Source: Paraburkholderia phenoliruptrix
GTDB taxonomy: Bacteria > Pseudomonadota > Gammaproteobacteria > Burkholderiales > Burkholderiaceae
Length of the DNA stretch: 64,000 bases
Assembly (NCBI RefSeq): GCF_902859825.1
Contig: NZ_CADIKB010000030.1
Span: 22,706-86,705 of the forward strand
Direction of reading: 5' to 3'
Positions 53,558-63,784 of this stretch are shown in pieces (position 1 is the stretch's first letter; every line of letters begins with the position of its first letter). A program made the translations under genes and the position numbers. The notes beneath the pieces were generated by a model. It was not told the DNA's origin and did not search any database. It worked only from the letters and a program-made list of their open reading frames with translations.

Positions 53558-54292
53558 TCACGGCACCAGCGGCGCATCCGGGTTGGTCGGCTTGATTGAG
53601 GGGTCGCACGTGAGACGGTCCTGGCCAGATGGCGTGCGAAGCTTAGAAAACACACCGGGCCGTTTTGATGTGCTGAAGCTATCGCCCGTGATGCCGGTCG
53701 GATACGGCTTGCTCAAATCGATACCGGACACCATCGGGTATTCGACAACGTACGCGTCGTCGTCACCCCACTTCTTAGCTACATAAAGATGGGATTTTGT
53801 TACGAAAACCGCGTAGCCCTTCGAATCCTCAAACGGATCAGAACTGTGATCCATGTACTCCATCAGATCGAAAGTCTTGCCCCCATCGGTCGAGTAGATC
53901 AGTTCGACGGCCCAACCTCGATCATTATGCGCAAGGTGTGGCGGCGCAGACGCCGGAAAAGCCAAATTCCGGCCGGTTGGATCCGCATTAATCAGGCGGC
54001 CCTGATAGTTTTCGACATCGCCTCGACCGAGTTGCTTTCGAATCCCCGCGCGCGTGTCGTTGTAGAAGGTCTCGCCGTGGTTGCAATCCCGATAATGTTC
54101 GAGCGTCACAAAGCGGTGGTCGTCAATCCAGTAGATGATCTGCGGCGGCGAATCGTAGGGCAGCACCTTCGCGTTCATGAAGTCGCTGAGCATGAAAACG
54201 AATGGCTCGCTGGATTTTTTGGGCGAACACCCCTGCATCATCACCAGCGCGATCGCCAGCACAATCGCGCGTCGCATGCGGTTAGTCACCAT
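53558..54292 (-). CDS. Lipoprotein, probable Tli3-type immunity protein
   Basis: 244 residues. The signal sequence ends in a lipobox MQGC with Cys22, so the mature protein is probably anchored in the outer or inner membrane facing the periplasm. The rest contains IIYWIDDHRFVTLEHY and GGKTFDLMEY, similar to Tli3 family members. It directly follows, and overlaps by 11 bp, the lipase effector gene; this is the standard place for the immunity gene protecting against periplasmic lipase. Confidence 0.8.
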   Translation of the reverse strand: MVTNRMRRAIVLAIALVMMQGCSPKKSSEPFVFMLSDFMNAKVLPYDSPPQIIYWIDDHRFVTLEHYRDCNHGETFYNDTRAGIRKQLGRGDVENYQGRLINADPTGRNLAFPASAPPHLAHNDRGWAVELIYSTDGGKTFDLMEYMDHSSDPFEDSKGYAVFVTKSHLYVAKKWGDDDAYVVEYPMVSGIDLSKPYPTGITGDSFSTSKRPGVFSKLRTPSGQDRLTCDPSIKPTNPDAPLVP

Positions 54293-56249
54293 ATACGGTA
54301 TCTTTCCCCTGGTAGTCGAACTGCCGACTAACGATTCTCTTCAGCTCCTGAATGGAAGCCTGATTCTCGCTCGCAATGGTGCTCCAATCTATTGCAGCCG
54401 GATGGGGAACAGTTTCGAGCGCTCCTGTCTCGAAGTAGGGATCGCGGCCCCGCGTCCAGTCCGCCTGTTTCATCAGGCTGATCCAGAAGTCCCGCTTTTC
54501 ATACGCATCACAGAAGCCGATGGGCAGGTCGTAGGCCACCACACGGCGCATGAACGGCTGATGCATCGGCAGCGTGCTGTGATTGGTTGGCTCGGCGTGA
54601 TAGTTGTCGTGTTGCTCCAGCATTTCGTCCTGCGTCTGGCGCGCGACACTGACGCCAATCGGACTCATCGGGTTCGCGGTGAGATGCGGCTCGGGTTCAC
54701 AGATGGAGCGGAAATATCGATAGGTGCCGTCGTGAAATTTGCCCTTGTTTGGATCTCTCGGATCCCGGTCCCACTGTCCCATCACACGTGCCTCGACACG
54801 CGAATCCTCAAAGTCCTTCATCTCATAGTCCTGCACGGGATGAGGCACCTCCTCGGCATTCACCGTGACGGTCTGGTTCGCATTCGGCACGGCCCATAGC
54901 CTCATGAGCGACGTAAACACATTCCGGTTGCCGTTCCAGAACGACGTTTGATCGACGCCGGGCACGGGCTTCTGGATCAGCGGCAACGTGCCAAACTTCT
55001 TCACGCCGGGCTTGTCGCCAACGGGGGTATAGCGCGCCAGCATGCGTTGTTTCACGGTATCCCCCAGCTCGGCCAGCAGCTGGTCGTCCACTCCCTGCCA
55101 ACCGATGCTTTGCAGCGGCGTGGCCCCCATGACGCGATCATGTGGCGTGAAATACACGTACAGGCGGCCGTGATTATCGCGCTCGTGCACGCCGGATTTG
55201 CGCTGGTTATCCGGCCGCCAGAAATTCATGTCTTCGGACGCGCCGCACTGAAGCAGCTTCATCTGCGCTTCCGCCATCGGACGCCTGTCCTGCTTGATGC
55301 GCTTCGCAATATTGCGGAAGGTATTGACGCGGGCCGCCCGGGTCTGGCGGTCCTCGCCGCACGTGAGCGCGTCGGTCACCTTGTCATCGAGGGCATACGG
55401 CGAATTCATCACGAACAGCGCATCGGGCGCGCGCGTCTTGCACAGCGCGGTAGCCGCCATCGCGATCATTGTCCCCTGGCTGTGGGACATGACCGTCACC
55501 GTATCGCGCGGGCACTCGGTGCGAATCCGGTCGATCAGGTCGGCGAGTCGCTTGGCCGCGTGCGCATAGTAGGGGCGCGGCGGCGCATCCTGGAGCTGGC
55601 GATCGGCTTCGGTGTTCAGCTCCTCCATGTCGAAACCGAGGATGTGACGCTTGATGCCTTCCTGGCTCCACAGTTGCTTGAGGTTGTTGGTGCCGTTCTG
55701 GAACGGGCCACCGCCCCAATACCACGGGCCCTTCTCCTTGGTACATTGGGGAGACCACAAATCGGCGCCGTCCCGGTTGCGCAATGGAATCCGCCACTTC
55801 CGTTCCATGCCGTCCGGCGCGCGGTAGCCCCAGTAGAAGCGGATCACGGGAGAATGTCCGGTCCCTTTCGGATCAAGTTGACGAGGGATGGGCGCCTTCG
55901 TCTTCGGATCGACCGTTATGTACAAATTTTCTTTCAGTTTCGTTTCTTCCGTCCGATGTAGACGATCGTTTAGGCCAGCACACAAGGCCTGTTCCGCATC
56001 GTCATACCACTCGCCCTCGGAGTTGACGCCGTGCACAAAAATAATCACACCGGGCATGTGTGGCGGAATGCGGCATTCGGCACGCACCTGGAAACTCGAC
56101 GGCGTATGGTACGACTCCCAATACGGGTGGCCGAGATGGTCGCGCTGCATCGGCACGATGCGAGTTGCGGTCTGGTGCTGGTAGGGCTTCGGCGCGCCGG
56201 TGTCATCGGCCGCGCCGTCCTGACGCGGTGGGTTGTTCTGGTCGGTCAT
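54282..56249 (-). CDS. Tle3-like type VI lipase effector
   Basis: 655 residues, no signal peptide. An alpha/beta-hydrolase core shows GVIIFVHGVNSEGEWYDD (residues 67-84) and the nucleophile elbow S255-H-S257-Q-G259, as in the Tle3 (DUF3274-type) phospholipase family. It would be loaded on VgrG and act on phospholipids in the periplasm of a rival cell. It begins 3 bp after vgrG. The phospholipase class (A1, A2 or other) cannot be read. Confidence 0.85.
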   Translation of the reverse strand: MTDQNNPPRQDGAADDTGAPKPYQHQTATRIVPMQRDHLGHPYWESYHTPSSFQVRAECRIPPHMPGVIIFVHGVNSEGEWYDDAEQALCAGLNDRLHRTEETKLKENLYITVDPKTKAPIPRQLDPKGTGHSPVIRFYWGYRAPDGMERKWRIPLRNRDGADLWSPQCTKEKGPWYWGGGPFQNGTNNLKQLWSQEGIKRHILGFDMEELNTEADRQLQDAPPRPYYAHAAKRLADLIDRIRTECPRDTVTVMSHSQGTMIAMAATALCKTRAPDALFVMNSPYALDDKVTDALTCGEDRQTRAARVNTFRNIAKRIKQDRRPMAEAQMKLLQCGASEDMNFWRPDNQRKSGVHERDNHGRLYVYFTPHDRVMGATPLQSIGWQGVDDQLLAELGDTVKQRMLARYTPVGDKPGVKKFGTLPLIQKPVPGVDQTSFWNGNRNVFTSLMRLWAVPNANQTVTVNAEEVPHPVQDYEMKDFEDSRVEARVMGQWDRDPRDPNKGKFHDGTYRYFRSICEPEPHLTANPMSPIGVSVARQTQDEMLEQHDNYHAEPTNHSTLPMHQPFMRRVVAYDLPIGFCDAYEKRDFWISLMKQADWTRGRDPYFETGALETVPHPAAIDWSTIASENQASIQELKRIVSRQFDYQGKDTVYGD

Positions 56250-56252
56250 GAA

Positions 56253-59009
56253 TCAGGCTTCCTTGTGGTTCTGGATCAGCAGCTTGAGGCCTTGTGCGAC
56301 GTCCTGCCGACTCAGCGAGGTCTCGCCCTGGTCGTTGGTGACGCCCTCGACAATCTGTCCGCTGGCGAGCTGGATTTTGTACGGCCGGTTCGCGACCGGG
56401 CGGCCCGTGATACCGTCACTGAGAATGAAACGTTCGTCGTTCGCGATGTCGACCTGACTGAACTTCGGCAACGGCAGCGAAAGCGCGCCGGGACCGGTCT
56501 TTTGCAGCTTCGCCATCTTGATGACGAGGTTGCCGGCCCCGCCGATCTCCACGTTGTCGCCGTGCACCTTGATGTAGGCCGAGCCGCCGCCGCTGAGGAT
56601 GACGCCGTTGGCCGCGTTGACGGTCGCGGTACCGTCCGCGCTGGTGATCTGCATGTTCTTCTGCGAGACCAGTTCCATCGCATCGGACTGCGCCTGGATT
56701 TGCACCTTGCCGCGCGCCGCGAACAGCTTCATACCGAGCTTGTGCGCAAACAGCGACAGGGTTTCGCCCGCCGCGATCGCGACGTTTCGGAGCGCATTTA
56801 CATTGAACCGCGACGACGTCGCAACGCTCACGTCTTTGCCCGCCGACATCATCACCCGGTCCGGCGTGGCGATGCCAATTCCATGGGGCGCGGACAGCGC
56901 AATGACCGCCTGCTTCAGGCCTGCCAGTTCATCCTTCAGCCACGCGTTTTCGGCCCTCAGATCCGCAATCTCCGCTTTTGCCACCGCCGCTGCATCAACC
57001 AACCCCTGAGCCTGCGCCTGCGTGAGCTGCAACTGGTTCGTCGCAGGGCGCATGTCTGTCTGTTCGCCGTGCGCCTGCTCCTGCTTGTCGGCCGACACCA
57101 GCACACCGCCGCCGGCGCGCACGTGGCCGCGCATGTCCGTGCGAAGCTCAAACCCCTCGCCACGGTCCTTGTTGTCGCGATCGACTGTGTGGCCGAGGTT
57201 AAGCTGCGTCTTGCCGCATTCGGTCGCGACCTTGATGTGCTCTTTGCCCTCGCGGTCGTCCATTTCCAGCGTATTGTTCGACCGTGTGCGAATCGTGTTG
57301 CGCGTGCCCCACGGGGCGCCCGCGACGATCGGGTCCGTGTCTTCCGCCGTGTGCAGCACCTGACTGATGTAGGGCAGCTCGGGATTGCCCCACAAGAAGC
57401 CCACCGTGACCACCGTGCCCTCGACCAGCCCGAAGTGAAACCCGGCCTGTCCCGCGCCCGCGAACGGCTTCGCCAGGCGCATCGGGCAGCTCTCCAGACC
57501 TGGCGTGCGTTTGTCCTTGTCTGCGTGGATATGGACGATGTAACGGCCCTGGCTATCCAGATACGGGTCCCGCCAGCCCTCCGTCGACGCAACCGTCCCT
57601 GTGATGACGCCTTCAATGCGGGGCCACGTCTCCTCCTTGAGCGGAAGCCGGAAGAGCCGGTCGGAGGGAATGGCATCGAACTCGACGTGATACGCTTTCT
57701 TGCGCGATGCCCGGCACGTTACCCGCACGGCCAGCAGACCGTATTTCGCGTCCGGCAGATCACGATTCGTCAGCTTCAGCACGGACCCTGGTGTGAGATC
57801 CAGCAGGTCGCACGTGCCGTGATACTCGATCTGCGCCGCCAGCGCCGCTTCGTGCCGCAACAGCGCTTCCCGCTTCGCTTCATCCTCGGTCAGGTACGGC
57901 GCACCCCACACATAGTCCTCGCCATATACTGTGCGGTCTTCTTGAATGTCGTTCGACGCCTCTACCGGCTCAGCCGGCCGATGCTCAGTGTGGTAACTGC
58001 GCACGGTATGACGCTTGGGCACGGTAGTCGCGCGCGTTTCCAGCGACTGGACTGACTCCTGGCTGTCCGTCACCAAACCACTTTGTTCTCGGTACGGAAC
58101 CTTCAACGATGAATCGTGGCGGTAATGCGTGAGGTCGTCACCAAACCGCACGTTCTCGCACTTCTCGCCGGCCTCGCAGACGAACCAGATCCCCGTGCGT
58201 TGGCAAAGCCGGGTGATAAATGTGAGGTCGTCTTCACCCCACTGCATCACGAACGAGCGCTTGCGGTACTCGCGGTACAGATTGAACTCGAAGCTCGCGA
58301 AGATCTGATTGAAGTCATGTTCCTTCAGAATCTGCCGGATGATCTCCGGCTCGCTCATGTCCAGAAAGAAACGGCAGCGCCGGGTGCCGCGCAGCAGCGC
58401 CAGGCGCGACTCGAGCACGACCTCATAAGTTGACTGGTCGCGGTTGCTGCTCAACTGAGCGAAGTTCGTTACCATGCCGTAGACCTGCCGCGCCGACTCG
58501 GGCTGGCTCCAGCGATCGCGGGGTGGCGGCTGGATGAGGAACGTGCACGGCCGATTCAGATACTCGGTGCGAGACAGATCGTGCCGGGGATGAGTAAACT
58601 GGATCGTGTATTTCGTCGGTTCACCAATCCCGCGCGTACCCTCGAAGGCATAGATATCCGCAAGCGCTGCGCTCTTGGCCTGCGGCATGTCCAGGCGGTA
58701 GAACTGATGGATGTTGACGCCCGCCCGCGCGGTTGCGTCGTAAAGGGCCGTGCTCGGAGTCAAGCGGTGTCTACCTGGAAACGTTTGCGCAATGTCCCAT
58801 GAGACTGTATCCGACAGGGGGAAGGAGTCGCCATCAGATTCGTCCGAATTTGACAAGGATTGACATTTGGCGTTGTCCACCGCCGGTTGATGAGCATGAA
58901 CACGGTAGCCTATCGAACGGGGCCGCGACCCTGGCGCGAGCCTTCCCGTGGGCGTTTTCTCGATAACCGGCAGGCATGACGCACGCAAAGAATCGATAGT
59001 CTGGGGCAT
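56253..59009 (-). CDS. vgrG: VgrG spike protein with C-terminal transthyretin-like extension
   Basis: 918 residues. A gp27-like start (TLYDATARAG-like, DIYAFEGTRGIGEPTKYTIQFTHP), a gp5-like OB fold (GLVEGTVVTVGFLWGNPELPYI, then GAPWGTRNTIRTRSNNTLEMDD), a coiled-coil segment near 680-700 (AEIADLRAENAWLKDELAGLK) and a DUF2345 beta-prism follow. The C-terminal 65 residues (RFILSDGITGRPVANRPYKIQL) form a transthyretin-like domain, the usual docking site for Tle effectors. It heads a five-gene effector operon. No core T6SS genes are in the window, so it needs a T6SS encoded elsewhere. Confidence 0.92.
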   Translation of the reverse strand: MPQTIDSLRASCLPVIEKTPTGRLAPGSRPRSIGYRVHAHQPAVDNAKCQSLSNSDESDGDSFPLSDTVSWDIAQTFPGRHRLTPSTALYDATARAGVNIHQFYRLDMPQAKSAALADIYAFEGTRGIGEPTKYTIQFTHPRHDLSRTEYLNRPCTFLIQPPPRDRWSQPESARQVYGMVTNFAQLSSNRDQSTYEVVLESRLALLRGTRRCRFFLDMSEPEIIRQILKEHDFNQIFASFEFNLYREYRKRSFVMQWGEDDLTFITRLCQRTGIWFVCEAGEKCENVRFGDDLTHYRHDSSLKVPYREQSGLVTDSQESVQSLETRATTVPKRHTVRSYHTEHRPAEPVEASNDIQEDRTVYGEDYVWGAPYLTEDEAKREALLRHEAALAAQIEYHGTCDLLDLTPGSVLKLTNRDLPDAKYGLLAVRVTCRASRKKAYHVEFDAIPSDRLFRLPLKEETWPRIEGVITGTVASTEGWRDPYLDSQGRYIVHIHADKDKRTPGLESCPMRLAKPFAGAGQAGFHFGLVEGTVVTVGFLWGNPELPYISQVLHTAEDTDPIVAGAPWGTRNTIRTRSNNTLEMDDREGKEHIKVATECGKTQLNLGHTVDRDNKDRGEGFELRTDMRGHVRAGGGVLVSADKQEQAHGEQTDMRPATNQLQLTQAQAQGLVDAAAVAKAEIADLRAENAWLKDELAGLKQAVIALSAPHGIGIATPDRVMMSAGKDVSVATSSRFNVNALRNVAIAAGETLSLFAHKLGMKLFAARGKVQIQAQSDAMELVSQKNMQITSADGTATVNAANGVILSGGGSAYIKVHGDNVEIGGAGNLVIKMAKLQKTGPGALSLPLPKFSQVDIANDERFILSDGITGRPVANRPYKIQLASGQIVEGVTNDQGETSLSRQDVAQGLKLLIQNHKEA

Positions 59010-59045
59010 CTCTATCGCTAATCCTTATTATCGATAGGGCGACAT
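58990..59045. promoter_or_regulatory. Candidate recombinase crossover/resolution site
   Basis: Three copies of the CGATAG/CTATCG hexamer in inverted orientation lie close together at the vgrG start and in the gap before the recombinase gene (with ATCGATAG, CTCTATCGCTAA and TTATTATCGATAGG). Tyrosine-recombinase sites have paired inverted arms about 6-8 bp apart, and Tn3 elements with TnpI-type recombinases keep such a site beside the gene. Confidence 0.4.
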
Positions 59046-59127
59046 TTCTGGGCAAAACTCCCGTTTCGGGAAACGCGCCGCACCTGAGCTGCGGCTCCGT
59101 TGTGATCACGTTGCCTATAGTCTCCGG

Positions 59128-60807
59128 ATGCCGAACGTTCCGTCGCCACCCTCTTTTCCTGACTCCGCGTCCCTGTCTGCGCTGCGCGCGTGGTACGCGG
59201 GCGTTGGCTCGCGGGAGGCCATTGAGCGCTATTGTCCGCAGGCGCTCGAAGGCGGCCAGTCAGCGCGCGGCGTGATCGGACGGATTCGTCGACAGCTCGC
59301 CGGTTTCGCCCTCAGCCGGCATCGCGCCGATCTGGCCCGGCTGTTCCAGTGCGCGGTGGGTGAACGGTCCCGTCACCGCAAGGCCGCGACCCGGGCGCTG
59401 GATATCCTGCCAACGCTTGCCATCCCGCAACCGCAGGTGAGCGATGCGATCGATGTCTGGCTGCCAGCCCGTGTTGTCCCCGTGCTGCAACAGCATGGCA
59501 TCAAAACGCTGGCCGATCTGACCGTGCGCATCCCCCGTCGCCAGCGCTGGTGGCGCACGATTCCCGGGCTCGGCATGCGCAGCGCACGGCACATTGAAAC
59601 CTTCTTTGCCGCCCACCCGGCGCTTACCGAACGCGCCCGCGCGCTGATCGTGGTGGCGACGCCGGAGCCCGTGGTGCCGTGGGAAAACATCCACGTGCCA
59701 CATGACGTCGACGGCTCGCGTGGCGCCTTCCGCGCACCGAAGCCGATGTGCGCGCTCAAGGCCGATAACGACTATCAGGCGATCAGCGCCTGGCTCGACC
59801 GGCACGAAGCCGCCGAAACCCAGCGTGCCTATCGCCGGGAAGCCGAGCGCCTGCTGCTGTGGGCGATTGCTGAGCGCGGCCGCGCGCTGTCTTCGCTCAC
59901 GAGCGAGGATGCGACCGCTTATCGCGCCTTCCTGCGCCATCCCACACCCCGCGCCCGGTGGGTCGCGCCGGCGCGCCCCCGATCGTCGTCCGAATGGCGG
60001 CCATTCACGGGCGCGCTGTCGCCAGACTCCATCGCCTATGCGCTGTCAGTTCTGAGTGCAATGTTTCGCTGGCTGATCGAGCAGCGCTACGTGCTCGCGA
60101 ATCCGTTTGCCGGCCTCAGGGTGCGCGGCGCGCAGCGCAATGGGGAGCTGGACATCTCGCGCGCCTTTACGGCCGGAGAGTGGGATCTGATCCGCACGAT
60201 TGCCGATGGCCTGGAATGGTCGCATGGCTGGGCGGTTCCCGCCGCACAGCGTCTGCGCTTTCTGCTCGATTTCGGTTACGCGACCGGCCTGCGCGCGGGC
60301 GAACTGGTCAGCGTTACACTCGGCGGCATCATGACCGGCACGCGCGGCGAGCGGTGGCTTCACCTCACCGGTAAGGGGGCGAAGGCTGGCAAGGTGGTGC
60401 TGCCGCCGCTCGCACGATTTGCGTTGGACCAGTACCTGATGCAGCGCGGCCTGCCCGTGAGCCCCACACGCTGGGCACCGGATACGCCGCTGCTCGGCCA
60501 TCTCGACGAACCCGGCGGCATCACCACGCCGCGCCTGAGGGCGGTGCTGCGCCGGTTCTTCCAGAGCGCCGCCGACGCAATTCGGGCCGACCACCCGGCA
60601 CTCGCCGACAAGCTGCAGCGCGCGACGCCACACTGGCTGCGGCACACGCACGCAACCAATGCTCTCGCACAGGGCGCCACGTTGACGACTGTGCGCGACA
60701 ATCTGCGTCACGCGTCGATCACGACGACCTCGACCTACCTGGACGACGACGAAGTTCAGCGTACCCGGCAGATCGAGCAGATCTTTGCGCGGCGGCAGCC
60801 AACGTGA
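59128..60807 (+). CDS. Large tyrosine recombinase (transposon resolvase candidate)
   Basis: 559 residues. Catalytic residues of tyrosine recombinases are clear: Arg in GYATGLRAGEL, His-x2-Arg in HWLRHTHAT, and the nucleophile Tyr in STYLDDDE near the end. The N-terminal 200 residues include a helix-hairpin-helix-like stretch (IPGLGMRSARHIE). It would resolve cointegrates, as TnpI does in some Tn3 elements. The TGA overlaps the GTG start of the transposase gene (GTGA). Confidence 0.92.
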   Translation: MPNVPSPPSFPDSASLSALRAWYAGVGSREAIERYCPQALEGGQSARGVIGRIRRQLAGFALSRHRADLARLFQCAVGERSRHRKAATRALDILPTLAIPQPQVSDAIDVWLPARVVPVLQQHGIKTLADLTVRIPRRQRWWRTIPGLGMRSARHIETFFAAHPALTERARALIVVATPEPVVPWENIHVPHDVDGSRGAFRAPKPMCALKADNDYQAISAWLDRHEAAETQRAYRREAERLLLWAIAERGRALSSLTSEDATAYRAFLRHPTPRARWVAPARPRSSSEWRPFTGALSPDSIAYALSVLSAMFRWLIEQRYVLANPFAGLRVRGAQRNGELDISRAFTAGEWDLIRTIADGLEWSHGWAVPAAQRLRFLLDFGYATGLRAGELVSVTLGGIMTGTRGERWLHLTGKGAKAGKVVLPPLARFALDQYLMQRGLPVSPTRWAPDTPLLGHLDEPGGITTPRLRAVLRRFFQSAADAIRADHPALADKLQRATPHWLRHTHATNALAQGATLTTVRDNLRHASITTTSTYLDDDEVQRTRQIEQIFARRQPT

Positions 60808-63784
60808 CGACCGTCCACGAGACCATCTATCCGGTGCTGCCCGCTGAGCCGGACGCGGCGGAGCTGAAAGCGGCATTCACGCCGAGCGCCGCGGAAATCC
60901 GCTTCGTGCGCCGGCAGTCCCGGCAGGAAGCCTCCGCCGTATTGATCATGGTGCAGTTGAAGCTGCTGCAGCGTCTCGGTTACTTCCCGATGCTCGTGGA
61001 GGTACCGCCCGCCATTGTCGATCACATCCGGACGTCGATGCGGGCCCGCTCCCTGTCCCGGACGGCGATCGCACGGTACGACGTGTCGGGCACCCGCATC
61101 CGTCACCAGAAACTGCTGCGCGGCTGGCTTGACATCCGGGCGTTCGACGCGAGTGAGGCGACGTCGCTTGCTGAACTGGCGTCGGCAGAAGCCCGGACAA
61201 AGATCGAACTGCCCGATATTATCAACGTGCTGATCGAGGAACTGGTCCGGCGCCGGCATGAATTGCCGCCGCTGGCGACGCTGCAGCGCATCGCCACGCA
61301 GGCTCGCAACGATCACAACGAGGCGATCTATGCGGCCATCACCGGCGCACTCGATGCAGCACTCGTCGAACGCATCGACGCGCTTCTCGTCGTCAAGGCC
61401 GGCAAGTCCGGTTGGGACGATCTGAAACAGGAGCCGAAGCGACCCGCCGCGCGGGCGATCGCCAGCTTCCTCAAACATATCAATGGGATCAGGACGCTGG
61501 CGGAAGGCTTGCCGGCGCCACTCTCGATCCTGTCTGTTAGCAAACGGGCCCAACTGGTCACCGAAGCACGGGCCCTCGACGTCGCGGAACTGCGTTCGCT
61601 CAAGACCGCGAAGCGTCATGCGCTTGCGGTACTGTTCATCCAGGCGCAGTTGCAGAAGGCGCTTGATGACGTCGCCGAGATCTTCATCAAGGTGGTGCGC
61701 AAGCTGGAGTCCTACGCAAAGGTCCGACTGCAAAAATACCAGCTTGAACACGCCGGTATGCTGGAGGGGCTGGTCGGGCAGTTCCGGGACGTCCTGCAGA
61801 TTCTCCAGGATGAGGGCGTACCGGAGCCTAAGCGGTTACGGAAAATCCGCGAGGCGCTCGGCGACCCGGCCGAAGCGCTCGCGCAATGCAACGAGCACAT
61901 CGCTTATGCCGGGCAGTTCGATCTGCCGTTCATGCTCGTGCCGTACCGCACCCAGCGCTCGCTGCTGTTCCAGTGCCTGGACGTGCTGCCACTGCAATCG
62001 AGCTCGCAGGACCGCGCGGCGCTGGTCGCGCTCGCGTGGCTGCAAGGTTTCCGCAACGCGCACCGCGAATACCTGCTGCTGACCGACAACGACTTCGCGA
62101 ACCTGCCGCTGGACTGGTTGCCGGAGAAATGGGAGCGCGCCGTGTTCCCGCACGGACGGGACAGCCGGATGCTGCATCGCCGGTTCTTCGAACTGGGTGT
62201 CTTCAGCCAGATCATGCGGGAACTCAATTCCGGCGACCTCTATGTGGACGGCAGCGACCGCTTCGACGATTATCGAGTGCATCAGGTCACCGACGAGGAA
62301 TTCCGGCGTGAACTGCCGCGCTACTGCGAGATCGTGGGCTTGCCCACGGACGGCAGGAGCTTCGCGAAGGATCTGCGAGACAGGCTGAACGCGGCGCTCG
62401 ACGAGGCCGATGCGAACTTCCCGGTAAACGACAGTATCGAGTTCGTCAATGAGGAACTCGTCATCCACAAGCCGGGCAAGGAGCCCGAGCCGCCGAACCG
62501 CACGCTGATCGATCAGGCCATCACGGCATCGATGCCGCAGCTCAGCATCCTGGATCTCCTCACCGAAACCGAGCAGTGGCTCGACCTGCATAAACTGTTT
62601 GGACCGCTATCCGGGTTTGACGCGAAGATCGACGACCCGCGCAAGCGTTTCATCACGACGCTGTTCTGCTACGGTTGCAACCTGGGGCCGAGCCAGACGG
62701 CGCGCTCGGTGAAAGGGCTCACTCGCAAACAGGTCGCATGGCTGAACCTGAAACACGTCACGGAGGAGCGGCTCGACAAGGCGAACGTGAAGGTGATCAA
62801 CGCGTACAACCAGTTCGCGTTGCCGAAATACTGGGGCAGCGGCAAGCGCGCGTCGGCCGACGGCACCAAGTGGAGCCTGTACGAGCAGAACCTGCTGTCC
62901 GAGTATCACGTTCGCTATGGGGGATACGGCGGGATCGGCTACTATCACGTATCCGACATGTACATCGCGCTGTTCAGTCACTTCATCCCGTGCGGTGTCC
63001 ACGAAGCCGTCTACATCCTCGATGGGCTGATCCTGAACGGCGCAGACGTCAAGCCCGATACGATCCACGGCGATACGCAGGCGCAAAGCGGTCCGGTCTT
63101 CGGTCTGTCGTACGTGATGGGCATCAACCTGATGCCGCGCATGCGCAACATCAAGGATCTCGTGCTATACAAGGCTGACCGGCGGCGCAAATACAAGCAC
63201 ATTGACAGCTTGTGCCGTCAGGCGATTGACTGGGCCTGATCGAACGTCACTATGCTGACATGATGCGCGTTGCGGTGTCGATCAAGGCGGGCAGGATGAC
63301 GCCGTCGACAATCCTGCGCCGCCTCGGCTCGGAGAGCACGAAAAACAAGCTCTACTTCGCATTCCGGGAACTGGGCCGCGTGATCCGTACGCTGTTCCTG
63401 CTGAAATATCTCAATGAGCCGGAGCTGCGTCGCACGATTCACGCGGCAACCAACAAGAGCGAGCAGTTCAACGACTTCGCGCAATGGCTGATGTTTGGTG
63501 GCGAAGGCGTGATTGCCGAAAACGTCCGCCACGAGCAGCGCAAGGTGATCAAGTACAACCACCTCGTCGCAAACATCGTGATCCTGTACAACGTCCAGTG
63601 GATGTCGCGCAAACTGAAGGAACTGCAGGCGAAAGGGCATCCGGTCGATGCCGAAGTACTCAAGGTGCTCTCGCCGTACCGACGGGAACACATCAACTGG
63701 TTTGGGGACTATCTGCTGGATCTCCTACGCCTCGTTCCGCCGCTCGATCCGACCATCGAATTTGCATTCAAATCAGCTGCTTAG
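60804..63784 (+). pseudogene. tnpA: Tn3-family transposase, frameshifted near its C-terminus
   Basis: Codes for 811 residues (GTG at 60804) of a Tn3 transposase, with YSDKH-like core DGTKWSLYEQN and DTQAQSGPVFGLSYVMGINLMPRMRNIKD. The frame stops at 63237-63239 right after AIDWA. In another frame the family C-terminus goes on as LIERHYADMMRVAVSIKAGRMTPSTILRRLGS to 63784. GCCCTGATCGAA is expected where GCCTGATCGAA stands, so one C was lost. The catalytic Glu (YFAFRELGRVIRT) lies beyond the shift, so the product should be inactive. Confidence 0.9.

Noticed and set aside
54948..55961. 337-codon plus-strand frame opposite the Tle3-like gene
   Set aside because: No recognisable motif, and the lipase frame contains the catalytic elbow and fold pattern.
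56031..58055. 674-codon plus-strand frame opposite vgrG
   Set aside because: Low-complexity Arg/Val/His composition; vgrG explains the coding signal.
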